Assembly: GCF_000373365.1 (NCBI RefSeq) | Contig: NZ_KB891102.1 | Location: 141,632-205,631 of the forward strand | Source: Parafrankia discariae | GTDB lineage: Bacteria > Actinomycetota > Actinomycetes > Frankiales > Frankiaceae | DNA: 64,000 nucleotides | Reading direction: 5' to 3' | Part shown: positions 1-8,602 of the stretch, in pieces | Numbering within the stretch: position 1 is the first letter of the stretch | How the letters are laid out: the number at the start of each line of letters is the position of its first letter | Program-made: the position numbers and the translations under genes | Notes under the pieces: model-generated | The model's input: the letters and a program-made list of their open reading frames with translations, nothing else | The model's database searches: none | Told to the model about the DNA's origin: nothing

Positions 1-71
1 CCACCCGGCGCCCGCCGAGTGCCCCGACGGATGCGCCTCCCCTGTCCCGCTCAAGTGCCGCACATCCCCGC

Positions 72-2060
72 TCAGGCCACGTGGACGAACGGGCGGCGCT
101 GCGGGTCGGGCTCGGCCTCGCGGAGGATCTCCCGGGTCGTCGAGGCGACCTCGCCGACTCCGAAGAACACGAAGCGCGCCAGGTTCTGCAGCGGGTTGCC
201 CTCGGACCACTCGAAGTACACGTTCGGCCTGGTCCCGGTGAGGTCGCGCAGGTGCAGGAGCAGGGCCGCGATCGCGTTCGGGACGGAGTTGCTGGTGAGC
301 TGCAGGATCCGGTACCCGTGCCGCTCCCGCCCGCAGACGTCGAGCCCGCCCTCGAACTCCGACGAGTCCGGGACGACCACCTCCAGGAACAGCGGGCGGG
401 CCGCGCGCGGGACGTGCAGCACCTCGTGCGCCTTGCCGGCCTTGTCGGCGTACTCCGCGGCGTCGCCGGTGTCGAACTCGTTGGCGACCAGGTGCAGCGA
501 CCCCGAGCGGGCCGCCTCGGTGACCCACCGGGTCGCCGTCTCGTCGAGCCGAACGCCGGTGACCCGCAGCTCGAAGGACCGCACGGCCCGGGAGACGAAG
601 GAGATCACCAGGATCGACAGGATGAAGATCGAACCGATGATGAGCCCGTCCGGCCGCTCGACGACGTTCGCGACGGTCGTGTAGACGAACACGGCCGCGA
701 TGGCGCCGAACCCGAACACCGCCCGCCGCCGGCCGCGGCGCGCGGCGGAGATGGTGACGGCGACCGACGCCGAGGTGATCAGGACGAGCACCCCGGTCGC
801 GTAGGCCCCGCCCTGCTTGTCGACGCTGGCCCGGAAGATGACCGTGACCGCGAAGCCGATGACGGTGAAGACCAGGACCAGCGGGCGCACCGCCCGGGCC
901 CAGTGCGGAGCCATCCCGTACCTGGGCAGGTAGCGGGGAACGAGGTTGAGCAGGCCGGCCAGCGCCGAGGCGCCGGCGAACCACAGGATCGCGATCGTGC
1001 TGACGTCGTAGGCGGTGCCGAAGACGTTGCCCAGTTCCTGGTGCGCCAGATACGCCAGCGCCCGCCCGTTCGCCGGGCCGCCGGGCTCCGCGAGCCGCTC
1101 GGGGATGAGCACCGTCGTCGCGAGGCTGCTGGCGAGCAGCAGCACGGCCATGATCAGCGCGGCCGTGGTGAGCAGCCGCCGCGCGCCGCGGATCCGGCCG
1201 GCGAGGTTCGCGTCGGTGTCGGCCGAGTCGGCGGTGTCGGCGGTGTCGGCGGTGTCGGCGGGGCTGTCGGTGTCGGCGGGGCCGCCGCGGATCAACGGCA
1301 TCACCGCGACGCCGGTCTCGAAGCCGGAGAGTCCCAGCGCGAGCTTCGGGAAGACGATCAGGGCCACGCCCACCAGCGCGAACGCGTCCGGATGCTCGGC
1401 CACCAGCAGCGCGTGCCAGTCGTCGAGCAGGGACGGGTGGGTGGCGACCTTGTACAGTGACACCGCGATGACGACCACGTTCAGGGCCAGGTAGACCACG
1501 ACCAGGACGACGGCGATCCCCACCGCCTCGGTGAACCCGCGCAGGAACACGGCCGCGAGCAGGGCCAGCAGCACCAGCGTGACGGCGACCTCGTGGCCGG
1601 CGAGCAGGTCCGGCGCGTACGGGTTCTCCAGGATGTGCGCGGAGGCGTCCGCGGCCGAGAGGGTGATCGTGATCAGGAAGTCGGTGCAGGCGAAGCCGAG
1701 GAGCACCAGGACCAGCAGCTTGCCCTTCCACCAGGAGAGCTGCTTCTCCAGGATCGCGATCGAGCCCTCACCCCGCGGGCTCTCGCCGGCGACCCGCCGG
1801 TAGACCGGCAGCGCCCCGAACAGCGTCACGGCGACGAGCACCGCCGTCGCCACCGGGCTCACCGCGCCCGCCGCGAGGATGGCGATCCCCGGCTGGTAGC
1901 CCAGTGTGGAGAAGTAGTCGACGCCGGTCAGGCACATCACCCGCCACCAGTGATGGCGGGGCTGGTGCGGTTCGGGCTGCGCGTGCGGGCCGGGATGGCG
2001 GCGGGCCTGCTCCGTCCCGGCGAGCAGCCAGCCGCGCAGGCCCTCCCTCCACGGTGTCAC
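72..2060 (-). CDS. APC-superfamily permease with C-terminal cytoplasmic domain
   Basis: A 662-residue membrane protein of the amino acid-polyamine-organocation type. The conserved N-terminal stretch [13 protein letters not shown] is followed by about a dozen hydrophobic segments (residues ~45-490), then a soluble tail of roughly 170 residues. The substrate cannot be read from the sequence; amino acids or potassium (KUP-like) are both possible. A cytoplasmic loop near residue 270 is built of Ala-Asp-Thr repeats from a 9-base tandem repeat. The GTG start follows a GGGGTGG ribosome site. It lies 28 bases downstream of the glycosidase-like gene on the same strand and may be cotranscribed with it. 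Confidence 0.85.
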   Translation of the reverse strand: MTPWREGLRGWLLAGTEQARRHPGPHAQPEPHQPRHHWWRVMCLTGVDYFSTLGYQPGIAILAAGAVSPVATAVLVAVTLFGALPVYRRVAGESPRGEGSIAILEKQLSWWKGKLLVLVLLGFACTDFLITITLSAADASAHILENPYAPDLLAGHEVAVTLVLLALLAAVFLRGFTEAVGIAVVLVVVYLALNVVVIAVSLYKVATHPSLLDDWHALLVAEHPDAFALVGVALIVFPKLALGLSGFETGVAVMPLIRGGPADTDSPADTADTADTADSADTDANLAGRIRGARRLLTTAALIMAVLLLASSLATTVLIPERLAEPGGPANGRALAYLAHQELGNVFGTAYDVSTIAILWFAGASALAGLLNLVPRYLPRYGMAPHWARAVRPLVLVFTVIGFAVTVIFRASVDKQGGAYATGVLVLITSASVAVTISAARRGRRRAVFGFGAIAAVFVYTTVANVVERPDGLIIGSIFILSILVISFVSRAVRSFELRVTGVRLDETATRWVTEAARSGSLHLVANEFDTGDAAEYADKAGKAHEVLHVPRAARPLFLEVVVPDSSEFEGGLDVCGRERHGYRILQLTSNSVPNAIAALLLHLRDLTGTRPNVYFEWSEGNPLQNLARFVFFGVGEVASTTREILREAEPDPQRRPFVHVA
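1213..1280. repeat. 9-bp tandem repeat inside the permease gene
   Basis: Imperfect copies of GTCGGCGGT in tandem encode an Ala-Asp-Thr/Ser tract in a loop of the permease. The unit is a multiple of three, so copy-number change keeps the reading frame. Confidence 0.8.
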
Positions 2061-2088
2061 CGCGCCACCCCGATGGGCCGGGGCCGGT

Positions 2089-3036
2089 TCAGCGCGGCGG
2101 GTGCAGGTCGGTGCGCAGCTCGTGCGACCCGTCGGGACGGGCCTGCTCGTAGTACAGCCGCTGGCCGCCGTCGGGCAGCGGCACCACGGTGACGTACCGC
2201 AGCGCGCCGCCGTGCGGTGAGACCGCGATCGGCGCGTCGCCGACCGCTTCGAACCCGTCGAGCCCGCCGACGGCGATGCCGGTGCGCTCCGACCAGTTCT
2301 CCGCCGCGTTGGCCCGACCGTCGTAGTAGGCGACGGCGTCCGGCGGGGCGCCCGTTCCGTCGGGACCGCCCCCGGCGCCGAGCAGGACGGCGGAGATCCG
2401 GACCCCGCGGGCGTCCCACGCGCCGGGCCGGGGCGCGAGGGCGGTGCCCTGCCACGTCCAGGTCAGCCCGTCCGGGCTGGTGGCGTGCCGGCTGTCCATC
2501 CGGTCGGTGGCCGCCGGGTCGTCCAGCGGATGGCAGGAGGCCCACAGATGCCACAGGCCGTCGTGCCAGACGACGACCGGGTCCTTGACCGCCGTCAGGT
2601 GGTCGCCGGGGAGCACGGTGCGCCGGGTGGCGGGGTCGAAGGCGTCCGGCGTGTCCGCCTCGAGCACGTCGACCCACCAGTGCGGGCTGCCCGGCGTCGC
2701 GCAGCTCACGTAGAGCCGCCAGCTTCCCCACGGGGTGGGCACCAGGGCCGGCCGTTCCAGCGACTCGGTGGGGAAGGCGTCCCGGGGAATCGTATGGATC
2801 GGGGTGAACCGCTCACCGTCATCGGAACGGGCGATCACCACCGCGTACCCACGGCCGTGCCCGACCGGCCGGCGCAGCCGGTAGGCGAGGTAGAACGTGC
2901 CGTCGACGAGCACGGCGCTCGGCGCCCCGGCCCAGAAGCCCGGCCCCTCGCCTGGGGGAGACACCACCGTCACCGCGCTGCCCGGTGTGGGCAGGGGCAC
3001 GTTCACCGTTGTCCGCTCGACCTCGTACGTCACCAC
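2089..3036 (-). CDS. five-bladed beta-propeller, glycosidase-like protein
   Basis: About 315 residues with the texture of the GH43/GH32/GH68 five-bladed propeller fold: [20 protein letters not shown] near the N-terminus, an LERPALV strand, [15 protein letters not shown] in the middle and [11 protein letters not shown] later. Such proteins hydrolyse or bind sugars such as fructans or arabinans, but I cannot assign a substrate, and no secretion signal is visible. I chose the GTG at 3036 because AGGA lies 8 bases before it; an upstream start at 3081 is open in frame. It is followed closely by the permease gene. Confidence 0.7.
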   Translation of the reverse strand: MVTYEVERTTVNVPLPTPGSAVTVVSPPGEGPGFWAGAPSAVLVDGTFYLAYRLRRPVGHGRGYAVVIARSDDGERFTPIHTIPRDAFPTESLERPALVPTPWGSWRLYVSCATPGSPHWWVDVLEADTPDAFDPATRRTVLPGDHLTAVKDPVVVWHDGLWHLWASCHPLDDPAATDRMDSRHATSPDGLTWTWQGTALAPRPGAWDARGVRISAVLLGAGGGPDGTGAPPDAVAYYDGRANAAENWSERTGIAVGGLDGFEAVGDAPIAVSPHGGALRYVTVVPLPDGGQRLYYEQARPDGSHELRTDLHPPR

Positions 3037-3274
3037 GGGCGGAATCCTACTTAGCTGATGAACAAACCCGGCAGCCGACACGAACGGTCACCCACCGCAG
3101 TTGATCCGGTGGTCCGACCTGGGCGTCGGCCGTAACGTCGGCCGGACCGCCGGCCTGTCACCGACCGCCCGCGGGGGCGGCCGGCGCGACGCTTTTCACC
3201 TTTTTTCCATCGGGAATGTCCCTTAGTCTGATCCGATCCCACATCAGCCGCGCCGGCCCCTGGAGCAGTCGTCG

Positions 3275-4210
3275 ATGTCCCTGCCCGACTTCCTGGTGAT
3301 CGGGGTTCCCAAAGCCGGCACCACGGCGCTGCACGCCGCGCTCAGCCGCCACCCCGAACTGTTCCTCTCCAAGGTGAAGGAACCGAAGTTCTTCCTCTCG
3401 GACGGCCCGCCGCCCGCCCGCGGCGGGCCCGGGGACGCGCAGACCTACCAGGAGCACATCTGGCGCCGGGCGGACTACGAGGCGCTGTTCGACCCCGCGC
3501 CCGACGGAGCTCTGCGCGGCGAGGCGACGCCGTTCTACCTGTACGACCTCGACGCGCAGAACCGTATCCGCCGGCTGGTCCCGAAGGCCCGGCTCGTCGT
3601 CCTGCTCCGCAACCCGGTCGACCGCGCCCACTCGAACTGGACGCATCTGTGGGCCGCCGGTCTGGAGTCCGAACGTGACTTCGTGCGGGCGTGCGCCCTG
3701 GAGGAGAGCCGACGCGACGCCGGCTGGGCGCACTTCTGGCACTACGTGAGCCAGGGGCTCTACGGCCGGCAGCTCGAGCACCTGTACGGCCTGTTCGCCC
3801 GGGAGCAGGTGCTGGTGCTGCGCTACCGCGACCTGCGGGACTCCCCGGTGCAGACGCTCGACCGGGTGTGCGAGTTCCTGGGCGTGCAGACCGGGCTGCT
3901 CGACGCCGTCCCGTCCCAGAACGTGACGCCGTTCGTAGCCGACACGGCGGCGAACGCGGTGCTGCGCGCCGCCCTGCGCACCGGTGGGCGGATCGGGCAC
4001 CACTTCCCGGCGCCGCTGCGCGCCGTGCCCCGCGGGCCGCTGCTGACGGCCCTGCAACGGCAGCGGGGCGGCCGGCCGACGATGACACCGCGGGAGCGTG
4101 CCGCCGTCCTGCCCTACTTCACCGCGGACATCGCGCTGCTCGAGCAGGTCACCGGCCAGTCCTACGCCGACTGGCTCACCGTGGGCCTCGAACCGGACGT
4201 CATCGACTGA
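3275..4210 (+). CDS. PAPS-dependent sulfotransferase family protein
   Basis: A 311-residue cytosolic sulfotransferase. The 5'-phosphosulfate loop PKAGTTALHAAL (residues ~12-23) and the 3'-phosphate motif RNPVDRAHSNW (~110-120) are both present, so PAPS binding is expected. The family transfers sulfate to hydroxyl or amino groups of lipids, sugars or small molecules; the acceptor is unknown. The ATG has GGAG nine bases upstream. It stands alone between a divergent gene and the STAS gene, 116 bases ahead of the latter. Confidence 0.88.
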   Translation: MSLPDFLVIGVPKAGTTALHAALSRHPELFLSKVKEPKFFLSDGPPPARGGPGDAQTYQEHIWRRADYEALFDPAPDGALRGEATPFYLYDLDAQNRIRRLVPKARLVVLLRNPVDRAHSNWTHLWAAGLESERDFVRACALEESRRDAGWAHFWHYVSQGLYGRQLEHLYGLFAREQVLVLRYRDLRDSPVQTLDRVCEFLGVQTGLLDAVPSQNVTPFVADTAANAVLRAALRTGGRIGHHFPAPLRAVPRGPLLTALQRQRGGRPTMTPRERAAVLPYFTADIALLEQVTGQSYADWLTVGLEPDVID

Positions 4211-4326
4211 TCCGGCCGGCCCGGTGCCTGGCCGGGGTTGGTGGCGGGGCCGATGAGTTCCGGGTAACCGATCGGTCTGTGCCGGTGGGTGGGCCACGGT
4301 GCGCGCCCACCGACGGGAGGCCGATC

Positions 4327-4644
4327 ATGCCTGATGACGGATCGCCGCCGCCGGGCCCGGCCACGGTGGTGCTGCCGTTCCCGCCCGGGCTGCGGCGGGC
4401 GGCCGTTCCCGAGCTGTGCGCGCGGCTCGACAGGCTCCTGCGCTCCGGCCCGGAAGCCACCGTCATCCTCGACACGACCCCGGTGGGCCGACCGGACGCC
4501 GTCGTCGTCGAGGCGATCGCCCGGCTCGCGCTCGTCGCCCGCAGGCACCGCCGGCCCGTCCAGGTGCACGCGCCACCGCGGGTCTGGGAGCTGCTGGCCC
4601 TCACCGGCCTCGCCCCGCTCGTCGGACGCCCGGGGCAGCCCTAA
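4327..4644 (+). CDS. STAS-domain protein, anti-sigma antagonist-like
   Basis: A 105-residue single STAS domain, the fold of anti-anti-sigma factors of the SpoIIAA type. The ATG is preceded by GGGAGG at 4315-4320. At the position where SpoIIAA-like proteins carry a phosphorylatable serine in a D-S-S-G type turn, this protein reads TPVGRPDAVV, so control by Ser phosphorylation looks lost. Its stop codon overlaps by four bases, tail to tail, with that of the neighbouring sigma factor gene, which suggests but does not prove a regulatory link. Confidence 0.65.
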   Translation: MPDDGSPPPGPATVVLPFPPGLRRAAVPELCARLDRLLRSGPEATVILDTTPVGRPDAVVVEAIARLALVARRHRRPVQVHAPPRVWELLALTGLAPLVGRPGQP

Positions 4645-5666
4645 CCAGGCAGCCCGGCCGGCAGGCCGAACAGCGGGAAGAGACGTTCGACGTCCAGGAA
4701 CGTGTTGATGCCGGCGACCCGCCCGGCCGAGATCTCCAGGACGACCAGGCCCCACGGGTCGTGCCCGGCGCCCGTGGCACTGGGCCGGTACTGCCCGAAG
4801 GCCGGGTGGCCGTTGGCCACGGTGGGCAGCAGCCGCGAGCCCCGGCAGCCGCGGCCGGTGCCGAGCATCCACGCCTGGACGTCGGCCTGGCCGCGCAGCC
4901 ACAGGCCCAGCGGCGGCATCGACATCGTGACGTCCTCGTGCAGCAGTGCCGTGAGGGCCTGCAGGTCGTACCGCTCGAACGCCTCGACGTAGCGGGCGAG
5001 CAGCTCCCGCTGCCCGGCGTCGGCGGGGCGCAGCGGGTCGGCGGTGGAGATCTCCGCCGCGGCGATCGTGGCGCGGGCCCGTTGCAGGGCGCTGTTGACC
5101 GAGGCGACGGAGGTCTCCAGCAGGTCGGCGACCTCGGCAGCCGACCAGTTGAAAACCTCGCGCAGGATGAGCACCGCCCGCTGGCGGGCCGGCAGGTGCT
5201 GCAGCGCGACGACGAACGCGAGCCTGATCGTCTCGCGGCGGGCGGCGAGATCGGCGGGGTCGGCCGCGGCGGCGGCGCTGGAGTACACCTGGCCGTCCGG
5301 CGCGGGCACGATCCAGGCCGTCTCCGGCAGCGGCGCCGGCAGCGGGGAGTCGGCCGCCGACGGGCCGGCGAGATCCATCGGCCGGGCCCGCCGCTGACTG
5401 GCGCCGAGCATCGACAGGCACACGTTCGTCGCGATGCGGTACAGCCAGGACCGCAGCGCGGCCCGGCCCTCGAACCGGTCGAGGCCGCGCCAGGCGCGGA
5501 TCATCGTGTCCTGCACGGCGTCCTCCGCCTCGAACGGCGAGCCGAGCATGCGGTAGCAGTAGCCGGTCAGCTCACGGCGGTACGGCTCGAGAAGGTTCTC
5601 GGCACCCGCCGCCGCCCCGGCGAGAGCGATACCGCCCGTTCCGCCACCCGGAAGCACATCACCCAT
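4641..5666 (-). CDS. ECF sigma factor with SnoaL-like C-terminal domain
   Basis: A 341-residue group IV sigma factor. Region 2 reads YCYRMLGSPFEAEDAVQDTMIRAW with RSWLYRIATNVCL, and region 4 reads LPARQRAVLILREVFNWSAAEVADLLETSVASVNSAL. The last ~120 residues (RYVEAFERYDLQALTALLHEDVTMSMPP onward) form a SnoaL/NTF2-like domain, as in actinobacterial sigma factors of the TIGR02960 type, where this domain often replaces a separate anti-sigma factor. No anti-sigma gene is adjacent. Start at ATG 5666 after AGAGG; a GTG further upstream is possible. It is divergent from glnX. Confidence 0.85.
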   Translation of the reverse strand: MGDVLPGGGTGGIALAGAAAGAENLLEPYRRELTGYCYRMLGSPFEAEDAVQDTMIRAWRGLDRFEGRAALRSWLYRIATNVCLSMLGASQRRARPMDLAGPSAADSPLPAPLPETAWIVPAPDGQVYSSAAAAADPADLAARRETIRLAFVVALQHLPARQRAVLILREVFNWSAAEVADLLETSVASVNSALQRARATIAAAEISTADPLRPADAGQRELLARYVEAFERYDLQALTALLHEDVTMSMPPLGLWLRGQADVQAWMLGTGRGCRGSRLLPTVANGHPAFGQYRPSATGAGHDPWGLVVLEISAGRVAGINTFLDVERLFPLFGLPAGLPG

Positions 5667-5789
5667 CAGAGGCCGCCTCTCTTCGCCTTCCTGACTCACC
5701 GCAAGGCTAGCCAGCACCTCCGACAAAACCACCGCGACCATGACGCGCATCCGACAGCGCGCGCGTCTTTCTCTGCGCCACAGCAGAAC

Positions 5790-5795
5790 TAAGAT
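5790..5795 (+). promoter_or_regulatory. -10 box TAAGAT ahead of glnX
   Basis: TAAGAT matches the actinobacterial TAnnnT -10 pattern and ends 8 bases before the glnX ATG, so the message would be leaderless or nearly so. No clear -35 is visible. Confidence 0.45.
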
Positions 5796-5803
5796 CATCA
5801 GGC

Positions 5804-7213
5804 ATGAGCACGGTGGCAACGCCGTCCGCGGCACCTTCCACCTCGCCGGCCGCCGGCCCGGCGAGGGCCAGCCCGGCGACCGCCGGCGCCGTGACTGCCG
5901 GCGCGGCGCCCGCGGGCGCCGCGGCCGTCGCGGCGGCGGCGGGGGCGATCCGGCGGCGGAGCCGGACCCCACCCGGATTCCTGCGTCTGCTGTCCGTCGG
6001 GCTCGTGCTCGTCCTGCTGGTGACGCTGTCCGTCTGCCTGCTGGCCACGCTCTCCCGCCAGCACGCCGTGGACGCCCTCGCCCACGACTCCGGCGCGTCG
6101 TTCGTCGCGGCGCAGCAGTTGCACGCCGAGCTCTCGGTGGCCGACGCGACCATGGCCCGCGCCTTCCTCGCCGGCGGCGTGGAGCCACCGGCCCAGCGGA
6201 CCGCCTACCAGGAGAGCATCGCCTCGGCGAGCGGGCGCATCGTCGACCTGGCACTCGCCGGCGGCCCGCGCGAGCCGCTGAGCGTCCTGGCGGCCCAACT
6301 GCCGGTGTACACCGGACTGATCGAACGGGCCCGCGCGAACAACCGGATCGGGAACGTCGTCGGCGGCGCGTACCTTCGCCAGGCCTCCGAGCTCATGCAG
6401 ACCAGGATCCTGCCGGCGGTCGACCGGCTGGCCGCCGAGGACGCGGTGGACATCGACCACGGCTACACCCAGGCGACGCGCTGGTACCAGCCCGTCCTCG
6501 TCGGCGTGGCCGCCGCCGCGGCGCTGGCGGCCCTGGTCGCGCTGCAGATCCGGCTGTTCCGGCGGACGCACCGGATGTTCAACCTCCGGCTGGTCGCCGC
6601 GACGGCGCTGGTCCTGATCGCGACGGGTCTCACCCTGGTCGCCTTCGGTGTCTCCCGGGCCCGCCTGGTCGACAGCCGCGACGACGCCTTCCGGCCGATG
6701 ACGATCGTCGCCCAGGCGCGGGTGCTGGCGCTGCGGGCCTGGGGCGACGAGAGCCTCTCCCTGATCGCCCGCGGCAACGGCGACGAGTTCGACGTCGACG
6801 CGCGCCGGGTGACCGCTCGTCTCGGCTACGACCCGGCGGGCCGTCCCGCCGGTACGGGCACGCTCGCCACCGCGGCGGCGCTGGACGGCCCGGACGCGCC
6901 GGGACGGGACGCGCTCGTCCCCGACTGGGAGCGCTACCAGGACACGGCCGTCCGGGTCCGGGACCTGATCCGCGACGTCGGCGGCTTCCAGGACGCCGTC
7001 CGGCTGGCCCTCGGCGAGGGAACCTCGACGTTCACCCGCTTCGACGGCGACGCGGAGACCGCGTTCACCGCGAGCCGCGAGCGTCTCGCCGTTGGGCTGA
7101 GCTCCGCCGCGGGCGCCTATGACGGGGTGGCCGCCGGGACGGGCGCGGCGCTCGGGCTGGCGGCGCTCCTCACCCTGGCCGGGATGCAGTCGAGGATCAA
7201 TGACTACCGGTGA
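5804..7213 (+). CDS. glnX: GlnX-like four-helix membrane sensor protein
   Basis: A 469-residue integral membrane protein with an Ala-rich N-terminal tail and four predicted transmembrane helices (about residues 57-80, 230-252, 268-290 and 445-465), enclosing two extracytoplasmic helical segments of sensor-like type. No kinase or cyclase domain is present. Size, topology and position directly before glnH and upstream of pknG match mycobacterial GlnX, which passes a signal from the binding protein GlnH to the kinase PknG. The identification rests on synteny and topology, since GlnX proteins diverge strongly. Its last 14 bases overlap the glnH start, giving translational coupling. Confidence 0.75.
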   Translation: MSTVATPSAAPSTSPAAGPARASPATAGAVTAGAAPAGAAAVAAAAGAIRRRSRTPPGFLRLLSVGLVLVLLVTLSVCLLATLSRQHAVDALAHDSGASFVAAQQLHAELSVADATMARAFLAGGVEPPAQRTAYQESIASASGRIVDLALAGGPREPLSVLAAQLPVYTGLIERARANNRIGNVVGGAYLRQASELMQTRILPAVDRLAAEDAVDIDHGYTQATRWYQPVLVGVAAAAALAALVALQIRLFRRTHRMFNLRLVAATALVLIATGLTLVAFGVSRARLVDSRDDAFRPMTIVAQARVLALRAWGDESLSLIARGNGDEFDVDARRVTARLGYDPAGRPAGTGTLATAAALDGPDAPGRDALVPDWERYQDTAVRVRDLIRDVGGFQDAVRLALGEGTSTFTRFDGDAETAFTASRERLAVGLSSAAGAYDGVAAGTGAALGLAALLTLAGMQSRINDYR

Positions 7214-8261
7214 CGGCGCCCCGCCGAGGTCGGTGACCGCCCGCCGCACGCCCGCCAGCCGGGTGACGCTCATGCTCGTGGGGCTCGTGATCCTCCTCGG
7301 CGCCTGTGGCACGGTCGGCAGCCCGCTCCCCGAGCAGGCCCGGGCCCTGCCGGCGGCCGGCGCCGCACCGGCTGCCGGCACGACGCCGGGCCCCACCGCG
7401 CCGGGCCGTACCGCACCCGCACCGGGCGGCGGGACGCCGCCGGCGGCCGGCGACTGCGGGGACCCGACGGCCAGCCTGCGCCCGCCCGCGGAGCTGCCGT
7501 CCCCCGGGGCCATGCCGGCCGGATCCCACCTGGAGACCATCGCCCGGCGGGGCTACCTGACCGCCGGCGTACTCGCGGATGTGCCTCCGTTCGGATACAT
7601 CGATCCGTTCGACGGCGAGTTCGCCGGCTTCGACGTCGACGTGGCCCGGCTGATCGGGCGGGCGATCTTCGGCGCGGACGGTCACGTCCGGTTCCGGGCC
7701 GTGACCTACCCGGAACGGATCCCCGTCCTGCGGGACGGCACGGTCGACGTGGTCGTGGCGACGATGACGACGAACTGCGAGCGCCGCGCCCAGGTGGACT
7801 TCTCCGCGGTGTACTACGAGGAGGCGAACCGGGTACTCGTCCCGACCGACTCGCCCTACCAGGGCATGGCGGACCTCGGCGGTCGCCGGGTCTGCACCGC
7901 GGCGGGGACGACGACCCTCGACCACCTCAGGAACGCGGACCCGCGGCCGGTCGCCGTCGCCGCGCCGACCATCGGGGACTGCCTGGTGGAGCTGCAGGCC
8001 GGAGGGGTGGACGCGATCACCACCACCGAGGCCATCCTGGCCGGGATGGTCGCCCAGGATCCGCGGGTCCACATCGTCGGGCCGAGGCTGACGCCCGAGC
8101 CGGACGCCGTCGGCGTGAGCCTGAACCACCCCGATCTGACCCGGTTCGTCAACGGCGTCCTCGCCCGGGCGATCGCCGACGGCAGCTGGACCCGCCTCGC
8201 CCGCACCTGGCTCCCCGGGCTCACCCCCACCCCACCGACCGCCGTCTACCGCGACGAGTAG
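7200..8261 (+). CDS. glnH: GlnH-like amino-acid-binding lipoprotein
   Basis: A 353-residue periplasmic-type solute-binding protein of the family 3 (glutamine/polar amino acid) class. It has a signal peptide ending in the lipobox LLGAC (Cys about residue 36), a Pro/Ala-rich linker, then the binding domain beginning at GYLTAGVLADVPPFGYID, with FAGFDVDVARLIG and DVVVATMTTNCERR typical of the family. Two further cysteines (CTAAG..., DCL) could form a disulfide. No ABC permease or ATPase follows, so a sensory rather than transport role is likely, as for mycobacterial GlnH, which binds Asp/Glu. GAGG lies just before the ATG. Confidence 0.85.
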   Translation: MTTGDGAPPRSVTARRTPASRVTLMLVGLVILLGACGTVGSPLPEQARALPAAGAAPAAGTTPGPTAPGRTAPAPGGGTPPAAGDCGDPTASLRPPAELPSPGAMPAGSHLETIARRGYLTAGVLADVPPFGYIDPFDGEFAGFDVDVARLIGRAIFGADGHVRFRAVTYPERIPVLRDGTVDVVVATMTTNCERRAQVDFSAVYYEEANRVLVPTDSPYQGMADLGGRRVCTAAGTTTLDHLRNADPRPVAVAAPTIGDCLVELQAGGVDAITTTEAILAGMVAQDPRVHIVGPRLTPEPDAVGVSLNHPDLTRFVNGVLARAIADGSWTRLARTWLPGLTPTPPTAVYRDE

Positions 8262-8391
8262 GCCGGTGGGCCCGCGCCGGCGGGAACGGCTGGGGCCGCG
8301 CGGTTCCGGGAGCGGGTGGGTCGTCGTGCGTCGGGCCGGAAACCGGGTGACGACAACACGACAAGTCCCGATCGGAGGAGTACCGACGATC

Positions 8392-8397
8392 TAGCAT
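8392..8397 (+). promoter_or_regulatory. -10 box TAGCAT ahead of mini-lipoprotein gene
   Basis: TAGCAT fits TAnnnT and ends 8 bases before the ATG at 8406, the same spacing as at glnX. It would provide an internal promoter for the pknG half of the island. Confidence 0.4.
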
Positions 8398-8405
8398 CAG
8401 CGATC

Positions 8406-8597
8406 ATGCGGAGGGTCGGACGCGGGCCAGACCGCCGACGCCGGCGGATCATCCCGAGGATCACGCCGAGCACCACGTTCCGGGCGATGGTCCTCGCTGT
8501 CGTCTCCCTGCTCGGCACCACCGGGGCCTGCGGGACCGTGCCGAACGCGCTGCCAACCGCGGGCGGTCCCCTGCCGGCCGCCGCCTACCGGGACTGA
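8406..8597 (+). CDS. 63-residue lipoprotein-like peptide resembling a shortened GlnH
   Basis: This small gene encodes an Arg-rich N-region, a hydrophobic segment and a Cys in GTTGACGTV, then ends in AAAYRD. Its features echo the two ends of GlnH: LLGACGTV and a Pro/Ala linker at the front, and TAVYRDE at the very C-terminus, with the whole binding domain missing. It may be an internally deleted duplicate of glnH that still makes a membrane-anchored peptide. The lipobox (T-G-A-C) is weaker than that of GlnH. It has its own possible -10 box and ends five bases before the next gene. Confidence 0.5.
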   Translation: MRRVGRGPDRRRRRIIPRITPSTTFRAMVLAVVSLLGTTGACGTVPNALPTAGGPLPAAAYRD

Positions 8598-8602
8598 CCC
8601 CG

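Noticed and set aside
81-1460. Long plus-strand ORF opposite the permease gene
   Set aside because: Arg/Gly/Asp-rich shadow frame typical of high-GC DNA; the minus-strand protein has clear membrane-helix structure.
3051-3242. 63-residue basic ORF on the minus strand between the propeller and sulfotransferase genes
   Set aside because: Arg/Gly-rich, no ribosome site, lies where the sulfotransferase promoter is expected.
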